Positions 22,925 to 34,712 of a DNA stretch of 64,000 nt are shown here, piece after piece. Numbering within the stretch: position 1 is the first letter of the stretch; each line of letters opens with the position of its first letter. The stretch spans positions 29,356,598 through 29,420,597 of the forward strand of contig NC_134138.1 of assembly GCF_033958435.1 (NCBI RefSeq), given 5' to 3'. The DNA comes from Carettochelys insculpta (lineage: Eukaryota > Chordata > Testudines > Carettochelyidae). A program made the translations under genes and the position numbers. The notes below the pieces were generated by a model. The model searched no databases. It saw only the letters and a list, made by a program, of their open reading frames with translations, and was not told the origin of the DNA.

Positions 22925-23463
22925 ACTTTCCTAGTTGTCTAGACTATATTTTGCTGGTCATTTTATATCCCAGCTTTCTTGGAGACACTATCGACTTTCT
23001 TAGGGAACTACAATTCACTGGTGACCTTCCTAAAAACACCATCCTGGCCACTATGGATGTAGAGGCCCGTTACACCAATATCCCACATGAGGATGGACTT
23101 CAAGCTGTTAGGAACATTATCCCTCATGAGACCAAGGCACAAATGGTGGCTGAGCTGTGTGACTTTGTCATCACCCACAACTATTTCAGATTTGAGGACA
23201 ATTTATACCTTCAAATCAGTGGCACTGCTATGGGCACCTGCATGGCCCTACAGTATGCCAATATTTTTATGGCTGACCTGGAACAACGCTTCCTCAGTTC
23301 TCGTCCCCTAGCACCCCTCCTCTACTTGTGCTACATTGATGACATCTTCATCATCTGGACTCAGGGGAAAGAGGCTCTTGAAGAGTTCCACTGTGATTTC
23401 AACAGTTTCCACCCCACCATCAACCGTAGCCTGGACCAGCACACAAGAGATCCACTTTCTTGA
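22925..23463 (+). pseudogene. Penelope-like reverse transcriptase fragment
   Basis: An open frame of about 180 codons with the Penelope RT order: FLRELQFTGDLP, ATMDVEARYTNIPHEDG (the motif A Asp is present), GTAMGTCMALQYANIFM, then CYIDDIFIIW with the catalytic Asp pair at 23338-23343. These motifs place it in the Penelope-like group of eukaryotic RTs rather than LINEs. The frame ends at 23463, and the homologous sequence continues in another frame (23336-23706: HFLDTTVQV, then NLYWKPTDDCAYLHASSFHP), which shows a frameshift. An in-frame TAG follows at 23704-23706. The upstream RT fingers are lost, so the protein is dead. Confidence 0.85.
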
Positions 23464-23706
23464 CACTACTGTGCAAGTAAGTGATGGTCACATAAACACC
23501 AACCTATACTGGAAACCCACAGATGACTGTGCTTACCTACATGCCTCCAGCTTCCATCCAGGGTATAGTACACAGTCCTTTGTATACAGCCAGGCACTGA
23601 GATACAATCACATTTGCTCCAATCCCTCAGACAGGGACAAACATCTACAAGACCTTTACCACGCTTTTCTGAAACTACAGTACCCACCTACGAAAGTGAA
23701 GAAATA

Positions 23707-24300
23707 GATTGACAAAGCCAGACATGTACCCAGAAGCCACCTGCTTCAAAAGAGGTCCAACAAGGAAAACAAGAGAACACCGCTGGCCATCACATACAGC
23801 CCCCAGCTAAAGCCTCTCCACCACATTCATCAGTCATCTACAACCCATCCTGGACAATGATCCTATAGAGAGCCTGCCAACCTTAAACAAATTCTCACCA
23901 GCAACTATAGGCCACACCACAGTAACTGTAAACCTGGAACCAAACCCTGCAACAAACCTTGGTGCCAACTCTGCTCACATATCTACACCTGCAACACCAT
24001 CACAGGACCTAACCACATCAACCACGCCATCAAGGGCTCTTTCACCTGCACATCTACTAATATAATATATGCCATTATCTGCCAACAATGCTCCACTGCA
24101 ATTTACGTTGGCCAAACTGGACAATCTCTAGTTAAAAAGAATAAAGGGACATAAATCTGACATCAGGAATGGTAACATACAAAAACCTGTAGGAGAACAC
24201 TTCAATCTCTCTGGACTTTCAGTAACAGATTTAAAAGTAGCAGTCCTACAAAAAAAAAAAAAACTTCAAAAATAAAATCCAAAGAGAGACTTCAGAACTG
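23707..24300 (+). pseudogene. Penelope-like linker and GIY-YIG endonuclease remnant
   Basis: Translation in pieces gives a CNKPWCQLCSHIYTCNTITG cysteine block (23950-24010) and then IIYAIICQQC...AIYVGQTG (24064-24125). The latter is a GIY-YIG-type motif with both beta-strand signatures in IYAI/IYVG form. The following LVKKNK...GHKSDIRNG block matches the position of the family's helix. Stops and a poly(A) run near 24250 break the frame. The endonuclease normally makes the target nick during insertion. Confidence 0.75.
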
Positions 24301-24650
24301 CAATTCATTTGCAAATTTGACTCCGTCAACCAAGGATTGAAGAGAGACTGGGAGTGGCTGGCCTATTATAAAAGCAGTTTCTCCGCTCTTGACATTCACA
24401 CCTCCACATTAACTACCGATAGTGGGCCACATCCTCCCTGCCTGAACACACCTTGTCAACTCTGGCCCTCCCCTTGACTGAGACTCCCGCTTTAAACCCT
24501 CATCTGAAACCCGCCACACATGCATCTGACGAGGTGGGTCTTTGCCCATGAAAGCTTATGCTCCAAAGTATCTGTTAGTCTATAAGATGCCACAGGACTT
24601 CATGTTGTTTTTGAAGATGCAGGCTAACTCAGCTACCTCTCTGAAACATT

Positions 24651-25335
24651 TTAAATCTGTGTAGCTCTGAATCTGCCCTCCAAGACTCAAATTATTTTAT
24701 ATATAAAAGAAATAGCCTGGTGTCAGAAAAATATATCAAAAATATATTTTTGGTTGAATTATATATGTTTCAACTGTATTCTTACTTTGGAGATGACCTA
24801 ACCCAAAGGGTCTGCAGTTTATCTATATATAGAATGTGAATTCAGGAATGCATGTAAGATGTAGAGAAGCCAGTTTTGCAGAAATATACATGAACACTAA
24901 CTCTTCTTTTACAAGTGTGCGACTGTTTTAAGTGATAGCAATAGTTAGTTAAATTCCAGTCCTCTGTAGAATATGTATTCTTGGGGAGAGAGGTGCAGAG
25001 GAGAAGAAATCCTGAAAGAGACGAAACTATTTCTGTGGGGTAGGGTATTGGGATTTTGCTGACAGACAGAAACAATACACAAAGCAAACAAGGAAGGTTA
25101 GTCTAAGGTCCAAGTAAAATTGAAACAACCAGTGGGAACACTGGGCATAATTATGTTATTCATAGACTGATTTTATCTTTGTCAACACTAGGAATTGCTG
25201 CTGGTTTAATCATACAGGTAGAATGAAAATAGCAAACCCACTTGTTGTGGATGCAGTTAAACCAGTATATCTTATTCTGGTTCATAGGACTGATGGTAAT
25301 CTGGCACTTTTGCCATATGTCTTTTTAAATTCATG
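24651..25335. other. Intronic DNA, nothing recognised
   Basis: AT-rich unique-looking sequence. Confidence 0.45.
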
Positions 25336-25343
25336 TCCTAAAT

Positions 25344-25677
25344 CAAGGGTTGGCAGTAATTCTAGCAGTGACTCACCTGAGTTAGTTCCCGGTGGGCAGA
25401 TGCCATGATATTTACCTGTGCAGGGCGATCACAGCTCTCACTGGCCATGGATCGCTGTTCGAGACCAATGAGAGTGACAGCAAGCAGCACAGACCAGGAC
25501 AGCACTTCCTGCTGCTACCATTGGATGTGAATGGCAGCCCATGGCCAGCGAGAGCTGCAGTTGTCTGATACCCGCAGAAACCCAGGTAAATATTCGGGGG
25601 CGGGGAAAGAGGGGGCTTCTAGGGACAAACCCTGCTAGACCAGATCCAGTCCATAGGCCAGTATTTGCCCTCCCCTG
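25344..25677. mobile_element. hAT-type non-autonomous element
   Basis: The left end caagggttggcagtaat and the right end gtatttgccctcccctg are rough inverses. The flanking 8-mers tcctaaat (25336-25343) and tcctagat (25678-25685) match at 7 of 8. The interior is GC-rich with no transposase. Confidence 0.7.
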
Positions 25678-25689
25678 TCCTAGATACAT

Positions 25690-26470
25690 CTAAATATTAT
25701 AGAATTGCTGTTTAAATCATTTTTATTTTCTCTGTTTCTTTTCAAGTTTCTTCCTGTCTTTATGTGGGAATATTAGTATATAATATTTCAAAAATAGTCT
25801 CTGAAATTGATCCATTTTAATGCGTGGTTCTGCTCTTCAAGTGATTATGTAAAACTCATTGTGAGGTTTATTGTGTATCCCTAACTACATATCAAATTTG
25901 TTTAATTCATGAGTAAAGTTATTGTTTTTTTCTAACTCCCAGCTGGGTGAACCCAGGGGCCTGAAATTCAAGCTGGGTTCTCCCCATTTGTACCAGATAT
26001 CATGCAAGCAAAATTCTGTTCTTTGTTAAACCAGTGCAACCAAACTGCCCCCCTCCTCTGCCTCCACTGAAACAGGAAGATGCACAGGGGGTCATGAAGA
26101 CTTAAAAAACCAAATGAATAGCTTGATGTTAGACGCCCAGGTTCAGTTTAATGGAATGATGGATTTGCAAAATAAGCCAAATTGCTTTTTAATTATGATT
26201 AAAGCAAACTTGGTAAGGACAAGCATCAATAAATTTGAGTCTACCAAGCCAGTTGTACAATCATTTGTATGAGTAAATATCATTTTGATTCTGATTCATG
26301 TACCTGGGGAAGGGGTAATGGGTTTTTTGTTCAGTTGGTTTCAGAGTCCATTCACTGCCTCAGAGATAAAAGTATATATTGTAACAGGTTCAGCTTACTC
26401 CCATGATGTCTCCTACTGATCAGTCTGGAAATCTGACTCTTGTCAGTACTGGAGTGCTGCCTTTTTCTGG
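25690..26470. other. Intronic DNA, nothing recognised
   Basis: AT-rich sequence without assignable features. Confidence 0.45.
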
Positions 26471-26472
26471 TG

Positions 26473-26886
26473 GGCTGTGTCTGCACTACATTCCTCTTTT
26501 GAAATGAGGGAAACCAAAAATGCAAATGAAGCGCTGATTTACAAATCTCCTGCCTCATTTGCATCATCTCTTTCTATCATGTTTTTGGAAGAGATTTAAA
26601 AAAAAAAGCAGTGTAGGTGGGGTTCTTTCAAAAAACATTTTTGAAAAAACCCTTCCTATTTTGTTTCAGGAAGAAGGATTCTTTTGAAAATGTTTTTTTT
26701 TTCTGAAAGAACTCTATCTACACTGCTTTTTTTTCTTTCTTTTTTGAAAAATTCTCTTCCAAAAACACTATCAAAAGAGATGATGCAAATGAGGCACAAG
26801 ATTTCTAAATCAGTGCTTCATTTGCATTTTCAATTTCCCTCATTTGTATTCCTCTTTCGAAAGAGGAATGTAGGGTAGATGTTGCT
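26473..26886. mobile_element. Foldback element, palindromic over its full length
   Basis: Each half of about 200 bp is an imperfect reverse complement of the other. Paired blocks include actacattcctctttt/gaggaatgtaggg, aatgcaaatgaagcgctg/cagtgcttcatttgcatt, gcctcatttgcatcatctc/gagatgatgcaaatgaggc and aaagcagtgtag/ctacactgctttt. The turning point is near 26665. The outer ends (ggctgtgtctgcac) resemble those of the MITE at 12038-12414. Non-coding; no clear target duplication. Confidence 0.75.
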
Positions 26887-27074
26887 GTGGTATTGCACCT
26901 GCAGTTAGCTGCTCTTTGTATCTCCACCACACCAGGACCTGCTTCCCTCCCTGAAAGTGGTGTCCCCTTTCCCAGGGTACTGCCCCACAGCAGCACCCAC
27001 ATTCTGGTGTCCCCCATTCCCGGGAAACCCAGTTACCCTAAGCCTGCTGTGACGCTTCCTCCCTCAGGCTTTAT

Positions 27075-28110
27075 AAAAATGGGTTTATGAATATGAATAT
27101 GCGTAACTCACATGCTTTAGGCAGCAAGCATGACATGACATAACATTTTAAGGTCACAATCTGCTGAATGTATATATTCTACTTCTGTGCATGTATCATT
27201 TTTATATGTGAAATTAGAAATATGAAGTGTGAATTTGTTTATGATTCTAAATGTACTAATGCAGCCCATTTGTGATACTCCAGAAGTGTAATGGCCTGAT
27301 ACTCAAACCAACAATCTGTGAATGACTGTGATTTTCCTGTAAGCCCAAACCATAGTTGGTCCCATAAAGACGTGACTGTGCCACCTCGCACTGGCATCCA
27401 TCTTAAATCTGCTACTTTTCCGTGGGGAGATTAAAACAAAGGATTCCTGCCCTGGGGAAATTCTGTTTAAGGGATGGATAGCAGTCAGCTGTCATCTTTT
27501 CAAATTGCCTCCCCGTCCTAAGAGGATACACATAAAGAAAATGAAGATGAACTCTAAAGAGATACAAAATGCTGTAAACCCAGGCCAGAGAAAAAAATCA
27601 ACTCGTGTGTTGAAGGGTTTTTATCTTAAGGAAGAACTAGGATGAGAACTAAGGTCTGTAACATCTCTCTTGGTGTATTAGGATTAGCTGGTGTGTTTTG
27701 TTTGTTTTTGGCTTAGTAACTTGCTTTGATCTGTTTTCTCTTGAAATCACTTAATTCCTACTTTCATACTTAATAAAAGCACTTTTGTTTGTTATCAAAC
27801 CCAGTGTAAATAATTGTTACAAAGGGCTGAGGGGGAGGAGTAACCACTGTGCATCTCTTTCTTTCATTGATAAAAGAGGGCTGAACTTAGGAGCTTTCTG
27901 TGTGTGCAGCTTTTGTACAGAGTAAGATGATTTATCTGGGGATTTCTCATTCTTGGTGGCTGTGTTCCTGGGGGCTGTGATTGTCCCCATCGCTGAGCTC
28001 TCTCAGAGCTGAGCTGGTTCAGTGCCTTTGTTGCTGTGCTGGGGGGCTGTTACCACAACTCTCTGCCATGTCTGGGGGAGACCAGAGCTTCTGGCCTAGC
28101 AGGACAGGAT
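27075..28110 (+). mobile_element. LTR-like sequence, probably a solo LTR
   Basis: It begins around a tatgaatatgaatatgcg stretch and contains a tttgctttgatctg block followed by cttaataaaagc (polyadenylation-signal-like, 27770) and a tgttatcaaacccagtg block. These resemble, from memory, the 3' part of class III-type LTRs of reptiles. No coding sequence is attached. Neither boundary nor target duplication is certain. Confidence 0.35.
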
Positions 28111-28670
28111 GGTGGGGCAGAGATCAGATAGGTGGGATCATGGCATAATCAGCATACCAGGTGACTTCTGTGATCAAACCCAGCACCCTACCACTTGCCT
28201 CAGTGACCCACTGCCATTCTTCATCTCGCGCCTTCCCTCAGGGGGCAAACTTCAATCTGAAATGGCCACTCCTCAGTGGCAAGAGGGGGCGGGAGAGGGG
28301 TGGGTCTACTGCCTACTCCTATGCTGGCTGCCCCTCTGCAGTCATGGTACCTCCTTGGGCCTCTATATGACCTTCAGTCTGGTAGTTCATGAGGTCTCCC
28401 TGACCTTCCCCAGCACTGCTCTGTCCAAGGTGCCTTTCTCTAATGGTTTGGTTCCTCTCCCTCCAGAGAGAAAAGGCGGGGGAGGGAGGGAGGGAAGGAG
28501 GGAGAGAGAGACAGAGGAACGGATCTCCCTCAGGCTAGCAGCCATTTTATACAGCCTCACTGGGCCCCTGGTTGGCTGCCGTACACCCTCTCCCTATTGC
28601 CTCCTGGGAGAGCTCTCTCCCCGGGTTGTGTTTGATCATTTCCGCCCTGTCGTGGTCATCTAGAGCATGA
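28111..28670. other. GC-rich unassigned stretch with a GGGA-rich tract
   Basis: Contains a purine tract of gggagggaggg type at about 28475-28520 and a ttttatac motif just after it. A 184-codon frame spans it but has no family resemblance and crosses the purine tract. It may be part of an LTR or another repeat. Confidence 0.3.
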
Positions 28671-29100
28671 GCTGAGCAAAGAGGCATACTCTTTGCAGAG
28701 TTGACATGGGAAAAAGAGAGCTGGGACTTGGAACATCTTGATATTCTCTATAGTAAGTCGTCTTCTATCAAAAGTAGGATCCCGGGAAAATTAAGGGCAT
28801 TAACCAAGTTCTGTGAAAATTGCACATTTGGTAACTTTTCATATTTAAGGCAAAATAACTAAGTCTGCACTAGATATTTCATATCAAGAGTGTGTATATT
28901 AAAGATGGTTAAAAGTTAACATTTAATTAGAACTGTAACTTTTGAGGTATCTCTGGAGGCAAGTGCTGACTTTTTATGGTGATCATTATGGAAAAGTGAC
29001 AGAATCTGGTCCTTCATGACTTAATTCTTTATAAAAGTTGGACTCTAAACAGGTATGAGAAGAGTGTTTATGCTTTTGTGATACAAGGAATGTACAAGTA
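28671..29100. other. Intronic DNA, nothing recognised
   Basis: AT-rich sequence upstream of the Penelope tail palindrome and the SAM exon. Confidence 0.45.
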
Positions 29101-29101
29101 T

Positions 29102-29322
29102 CAGTGGTAGCCGTGGTAGTCTGTATCCATGAAAAATGAGAAGTCCTGTGGCACCTTATAGACTAAAAGATTTTTTGGAGCATAAGCTTTCATGGGCAAA
29201 GACCCACTTCATCAGATTCATTACATGCATCTAACGAAGGGGGTCTTTGCCCATGGTAGCTTATGCTACAAAAAAATCTGTTAGTTTGTAAGGTGCCACA
29301 GGACTTCTTGTTTTTGAGGACT
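29102..29322. repeat. Palindromic Penelope-like 3' tail
   Basis: Two inverted copies of the tail seen at 24535-24620 (gggcaaagacccactt inverted at left, gggtctttgcccatgg forward at right), with arms of about 80 bp around a spacer of roughly 10 bp near 29220. Short flanking tgtaca matches are too weak to call a target duplication. Confidence 0.7.
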
Positions 29323-29475
29323 GTACAGAGACTCTTACATTAGATACGATCTCTGTAAACGTGAATAACGGATCCTTGTAGTCCTGGCACTTTTGTTACG
29401 AAAGAAGGCTCCTGAATGGAATTATTTTGCTCCATTATGTATCACATTAGAAACAAGTCTGGTATGTAGGCATAA

Positions 29476-30391
<916 letters not shown>

Positions 30392-30400
30392 AGCAGCAAA

Positions 30401-30690
30401 TTAAAGCTTAGCAAAATAGTTTATTAGGTGAGCTTTCGTGGGACAGACCCACTTCTTCAGACCATAGCCAGACCAGAACAGACTCAATATTTAAGACACA
30501 GAGAACCAAAAACAGTAAGCAAGGAGGACAAATCAGAAAAAGATAATCAAGGTGAGCAAATCAGAGTGGAGGGGTGGGGAGGAAGATCAAGAATTAGATT
30601 GAGTCAAGTATGCAGACGAGCCCCTATAGTGACTCAGAAAGTTCCCATCACGATTTAAACCATGTGTTAATGTTCCGAATTTGAATATAA
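30401..30690. repeat. Left arm of a perfect 290-bp inverted repeat
   Basis: Base-by-base reading of the central 240 bp found no mismatch with the reverse complement of 30748-31037. A consequence is that both strands carry the same 76-codon frame (30428-30658 + and 30780-31010 -), which is not a gene. Confidence 0.9.
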
Positions 30691-31102
30691 ATGTCAGTTC
30701 AAATTATATTATAAATTAAATATATTAAATATACATAATATAAATCATTATATTCAAATTCGGAACATTAACACATGGTTTAAATCGTGATGGGAACTTT
30801 CTGAGTCACTATAGGGGCTCGTCTGCATACTTGACTCAATCTAATTCTTGATCTTCCTCCCCACCCCTCCACTCTGATTTGCTCACCTTGATTATCTTTT
30901 TCTGATTTGTCCTCCTTGCTTACTGTTTTTGGTTCTCTGTGTCTTAAATATTGAGTCTGTTCTGGTCTGGCTATGGTCTGAAGAAGTGGGTCTGTCCCAC
31001 GAAAGCTCACCTAATAAACTATTTTGCTAAGCTTTAAAGTGCTACTTGACTGCTTTTTGTTTTGATAGTGTATAGACTAGCATGGCTTACTCTCTGTGAC
31101 TA
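30404..31102. mobile_element. Penelope-like tail insertion as a perfect palindrome
   Basis: The insertion is flanked by an identical 12-bp duplication agcagcaaatta (30392-30403 and 31103-31114). It consists of an inverted and a forward copy of the same 3' tail: arms at about 30401-30690 and 30748-31037 around a 57-bp AT-rich spacer. The right copy continues with tgatagtgtatagactag to the end of the tail. No coding sequence. Confidence 0.9.
30748..31037. repeat. Right arm of the perfect inverted repeat
   Basis: Partner of 30401-30690, in the same orientation as the forward Penelope tails at 14130-14426 and 37690-37800. Confidence 0.9.
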
Positions 31103-31305
31103 AGCAGCAAATTAGTATGCCATGTGATCACTATTTTAATTAGTAATTGTTGCTTTGGTAATTTGTGTTCTGATTAGTTTGGTAACTGATAACTCATTTC
31201 TAATTGTTTGTAAGTGGTTTGGTAACTAGTATTTTCCAGTTATAATTGGTGGAACGTTAAGTAGAAGGAAACCCGAGCAGCCAGGCTGCCTTCTTTCCTA
31301 TGGAG

Positions 31306-31618
31306 CAGCATTTCCCAAAGTGTGGTCCTTGGCCTAGTACTGGTCCTTGGAAAAAAAATACTGGTCCTTAGAAAATATACACGATCCTTTTAATTTGGTA
31401 TATTTCATATTTCCCCATGTAATTAAGATAATAACAATAAGTTAGGCACGCAAGTATTTTATATCAAGATTTATATTATTATGTACTATTATTGTGAATA
31501 CATAATAAACAGTGAAAATGTATTCATTTTTCATTTTTTTAATATATTTATATTTCTGGGCTGCAAAAACGGTACTGGAAAAAAATGGGCTCTAACTATA
31601 TAAATTTGGGGAAACCAG
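31306..31618. mobile_element. hAT-type non-autonomous element (AT-rich)
   Basis: The ends cagcatttcccaaagtg and aatttggggaaaccag are inverse. The flanking 8-mers ctatggag (31298-31305) and ctatggaa (31619-31626) match at 7 of 8. The interior is AT-rich without a coding frame. Confidence 0.75.
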
Positions 31619-32194
31619 CTATGGAACTTTTAAATGCAGCGGAATCAACATTTTTTCACTGAAAATTGTTCCATCACAAAATTTTTGGCTGGTTCTATTG
31701 TCAATATTTCAGAAAATTTCCAGGAACAGTTTCCCAAATCATGACCCCTTTTTTGGGCTCATCCATTCTACTAGGCACTAAAACCACACCAGTTATAAGC
31801 TGAAAGTGGCTGTTTTTCCCTTTTTATAAAACAGTGTTTGTTTTTATGACTTCTAAGCAATTAAAAGAAGCATGTGATCATGAAAATGAATATTAATTAA
31901 AAACTAAAACCAAAAGCTTAATTTGAATGGGGTTGGAGCATGTGACTCAAAAGGTCCAGGGACTGGGCTTTGCAGCAAGACTGGGGACTGGTGAATAATG
32001 GTGGGCAGCCATGGAGAAAGCAGGAATAGGTGGGATTTGGACCAACAGTATTTCACCCTTACTGATAAGGGAAGCAGGCTGACAGATTCTTGCAGCCTAA
32101 GCTGCATTAGCTTTGCAGCTTGGATTCCCCTCTCCCATTCAAAGTGCTTTGTCCCCAAGAGGTTCTTTGGGTGTTGAGTTGTGGATTAGTTAGT

Positions 32195-33010
32195 TAAAGC
32201 CTGTTACGACTGCTGTCATATAGGGCAGCAACGAAGGTCCTCCGCTTCTCTCTGTCTTTGGCTGTTTTCTCCAGTGTGTCCCAGTTGTAGTTCATTCTCT
32301 TCATGTCTGCCACAACAGTGCACTGCCATGTTGTCTTTGGCCTTTCACAATTCCATCATCCTTCAGGCGTCCAGCAAAGTATTATATTTACAATGGTGCC
32401 TGCCTCCGTTCTCATCATGTGCCCTATCCATCTCCAGCATCTCCTCATGATAATAGTGGTCACGTCCTCCTGATGGCATCGCAGGAGCAGGTCATGGCTG
32501 GAGATTGTCCTCAGTCAAAACATGCGAAGCATCTTGTGAAGGCTGGTGTTGTGAAGAGACAAGAGCTTGGCAATGTCGCACTCTGTCACCCACCAGCACT
32601 CTGAGTCGAATAGTAGCGTTGATATGACACAGCTCAGGTGCAGCTTAAGCTTGGTGTGGACACTGTACTGTGTAGATTTCCCTACATTGTTCATACTTCT
32701 GAGGACATTTCTGGCCTAGTTTAGTCTGCTCTGGATGTAGTTCTTGGTGCCTCCATCATAGAGGATTATGAGTTGTGAGGAGCAAGGATAAATCTTGATG
32801 TCACTCCCCATCTTTTATAGGATTCTCCAGCTTGCTGGAAACTCAGCATGTGACATGAGGGGCCTGCCCCCAATAGCCAGCTGTTCTTCATTGCCTATAT
32901 GCCCCCTCTGAGGAAACTTGCTTGTGTAGAGTTTCTGTTCTAGTGGATTCTTCCATTGGTAGATGTTGATGACAGCAATTAACACTGTGTGGCTTTTCGA
33001 CTGCTGTACC
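32195..33010 (-). mobile_element. Non-LTR retrotransposon remnant, RT C-terminal region (RTE-like)
   Basis: The minus strand translates, with a few stops, to CWRWIGHMMRTEAG, then ILCWTPEG, ERPKTTWQCTVVADMK and DREKRRTFVAALYDSS. This is the conserved RWIGHVLRM...RPKTTW...LVAAL tail of many non-LTR RT proteins of the RTE type. The upstream part (32560-33000) gives decayed blocks such as RVRHC and ECW-like sequence. Clade assignment is from memory. Confidence 0.6.
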
Positions 33011-33061
33011 TGTATGGCTGGTTTTGGAGAATTTCCAGCATCCACACTTCATACCTTAGAA

Positions 33062-33406
33062 CAGGAGTGAGCAAAGTTTTTACTTTGAGTCCCACTTCTC
33101 ATCCCGGCAGTTAGCAGGGCAACCCCAACCTGTCTAATGTAATCCAAACTGATGGAAATTTCTGTTCTGTTCATATGAAAAAAAGAAAAAAACCAACCCC
33201 TTTTAGCACATATAAGAAAGTATGAAGAATGTAAAAGCTTTATTAATCAGTATATAAATGTGAATACACAGGCATAAAAACAGTAGTGTATTTCAATATT
33301 TTTAATGAGTTGGAAGACCATGAGACCCAGCAGCGAATTGTGCTGTGCCCCCCTTATAAAATTTCATGCCCCCCAAGGGGGTCTCTCCACACTTTGCACA
33401 TCTTTG
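33062..33406. mobile_element. hAT-type non-autonomous element, family A, inverted copy
   Basis: Flanked by identical 8-mers ccttagaa (33054-33061 and 33407-33414). The left end is caggagtgagcaaagtt. Read in reverse it is collinear with 6136-6500 (shared blocks catgaaattt, ggcacagcacaa, tggggttgccctgctaactgc). Confidence 0.88.
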
Positions 33407-33414
33407 CCTTAGAA

Positions 33415-34474
33415 ACTTACACATAGCAAGATTCATTACTTCACATACAATCCAGCAAGATAGTAATGTTCAACAGCTCAAGACTTTTAGAATGGTCCCT
33501 CACAAGGCTTATTTTGTACAAAATGTGTATGACAGTGGTGAATAAGTGGGTGCCAGGGTGTTGCACTGGGACATAGAGTCACAGTAGCCTTTTACACCCA
33601 CTTCACATTGATGTAAAGCACAACACAAGTTGCAGGGCAATAGAGGATCAGGATTCTTTTACAAAAAGGCTTGAAAGCACAAATGGAAATATTGGGAGGG
33701 GGATTCTATAAGAGTGAGGTGGGTCAGTTACCCTTCTGTTACAGAGCCCAAACCCCAATGACCGATGACAATAGAGGATTTGGTTTGCATTGATTTTTAA
33801 AGGGAGATGGACTGGGTCCAGGGTGAATAAACAACTATCCTTGGAAAACCCTACTAGTCTGGTGACAGCATAGTAAGGAATATGCTTAAATAACTACTTG
33901 TTAATGGGTTTTATATTTTTAAGAAACCTTCCACTTTTTTTTTTTTTTTTTTTGCACAGAGCCCCTTAAGTGTGCTATATGTATCACTTTGGAGCAAGAA
34001 CTTTAATGCTATGATCATTAAACAAACCTCATTCTGTCAAAGTAATACACACGAGGCACCTAGGCCCAAGTGAAATAATTTGATTTGGAAGCACTTGAAA
34101 GGACACAAGCCTCCTTTTAAAAATTGAACAGGAGACAGTGTAACACTTTCTTTAAAAAGGAAGAAAAGACTAGAATTTGTTCATATGTGCAAAAATATAG
34201 TGCTGCAAGTCACCTTTTGAAACTTTGGTTAATGCTATACTATCAGGTTAACTCTGCAATCCTACCTTCTGCTGTTATAAAATACTCATAAATCTGTGGT
34301 GTTGTTTTTTTTTTTGTTTTGGTTTTGCTTTTTGTAGTATGAGGAGATGTAAATTGTCCACTTGAATGCCCAATGTTTAAAGAAATACCTTTGTGGAAGT
34401 ATGGTCATGTGGTTATTGTTCTGCATTGGAATTCTGCTTTAGACTTCACTTAAGATCTTAAACAAGACAGTTAA
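33415..34474. other. Intronic DNA with a poly(T) run
   Basis: No element recognised. A run of about 18 T lies near 33933-33951. Confidence 0.5.
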
Positions 34475-34712
34475 GGTATATCTACGCTGCAGAGAGACAC
34501 CTGCCACTGGCCTCTGTCAGCTGACTTGGCCTTCTGGAGTTTGGGCTAAGGAGGTGTTTAATTGTGATGAATATATTCAGGCTCTGTTTGGAGCACAGGC
34601 TTTGGGGCACTCCCACTTCACTCACTACAATTTTATAGTCCCTTAGCTTGAGCCACGTGAACCCAAGCCAAATGGCATGAGCTTGCCATGGGTATATAAC
34701 TGCAGTCTCCCA
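34475..34712. mobile_element. MITE remnant with GGTATATCTACRCTGC-type end
   Basis: The left end ggtatatctacgctgcag and internal blocks (cagctgacttgg, ggtgtttaattg, gagccacgtgaac) resemble the element at 39523-39784. The right end is decayed and the boundary is approximate. Confidence 0.45.

Larger units (their letters stand above)
22925..24650 (+). mobile_element. Penelope-like element with RT and GIY-YIG remnants
   Basis: A forward copy retains RT palm, linker, GIY-YIG region and 3' tail. The tail has gggtctttgcccatgaaagc near 24535 and ctataagatgccacaggac near 24580. The 5' part is missing. Tail sequences of this family recur as a palindrome at 29102-29322. Confidence 0.85.

Noticed and set aside
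28109..28663. 184-codon open frame on the + strand
   Set aside because: It crosses a GGGA-rich tract, shows no family resemblance and has no splice support; probably repeat-derived.
30428..31010. A 76-residue protein encoded identically on both strands
   Set aside because: It is a by-product of the perfect inverted repeat of a Penelope tail, which is non-coding.
33930..33952. Poly(T) run as a retroposed poly(A) tail
   Set aside because: No adjacent SINE or retrogene body or target duplication could be found.
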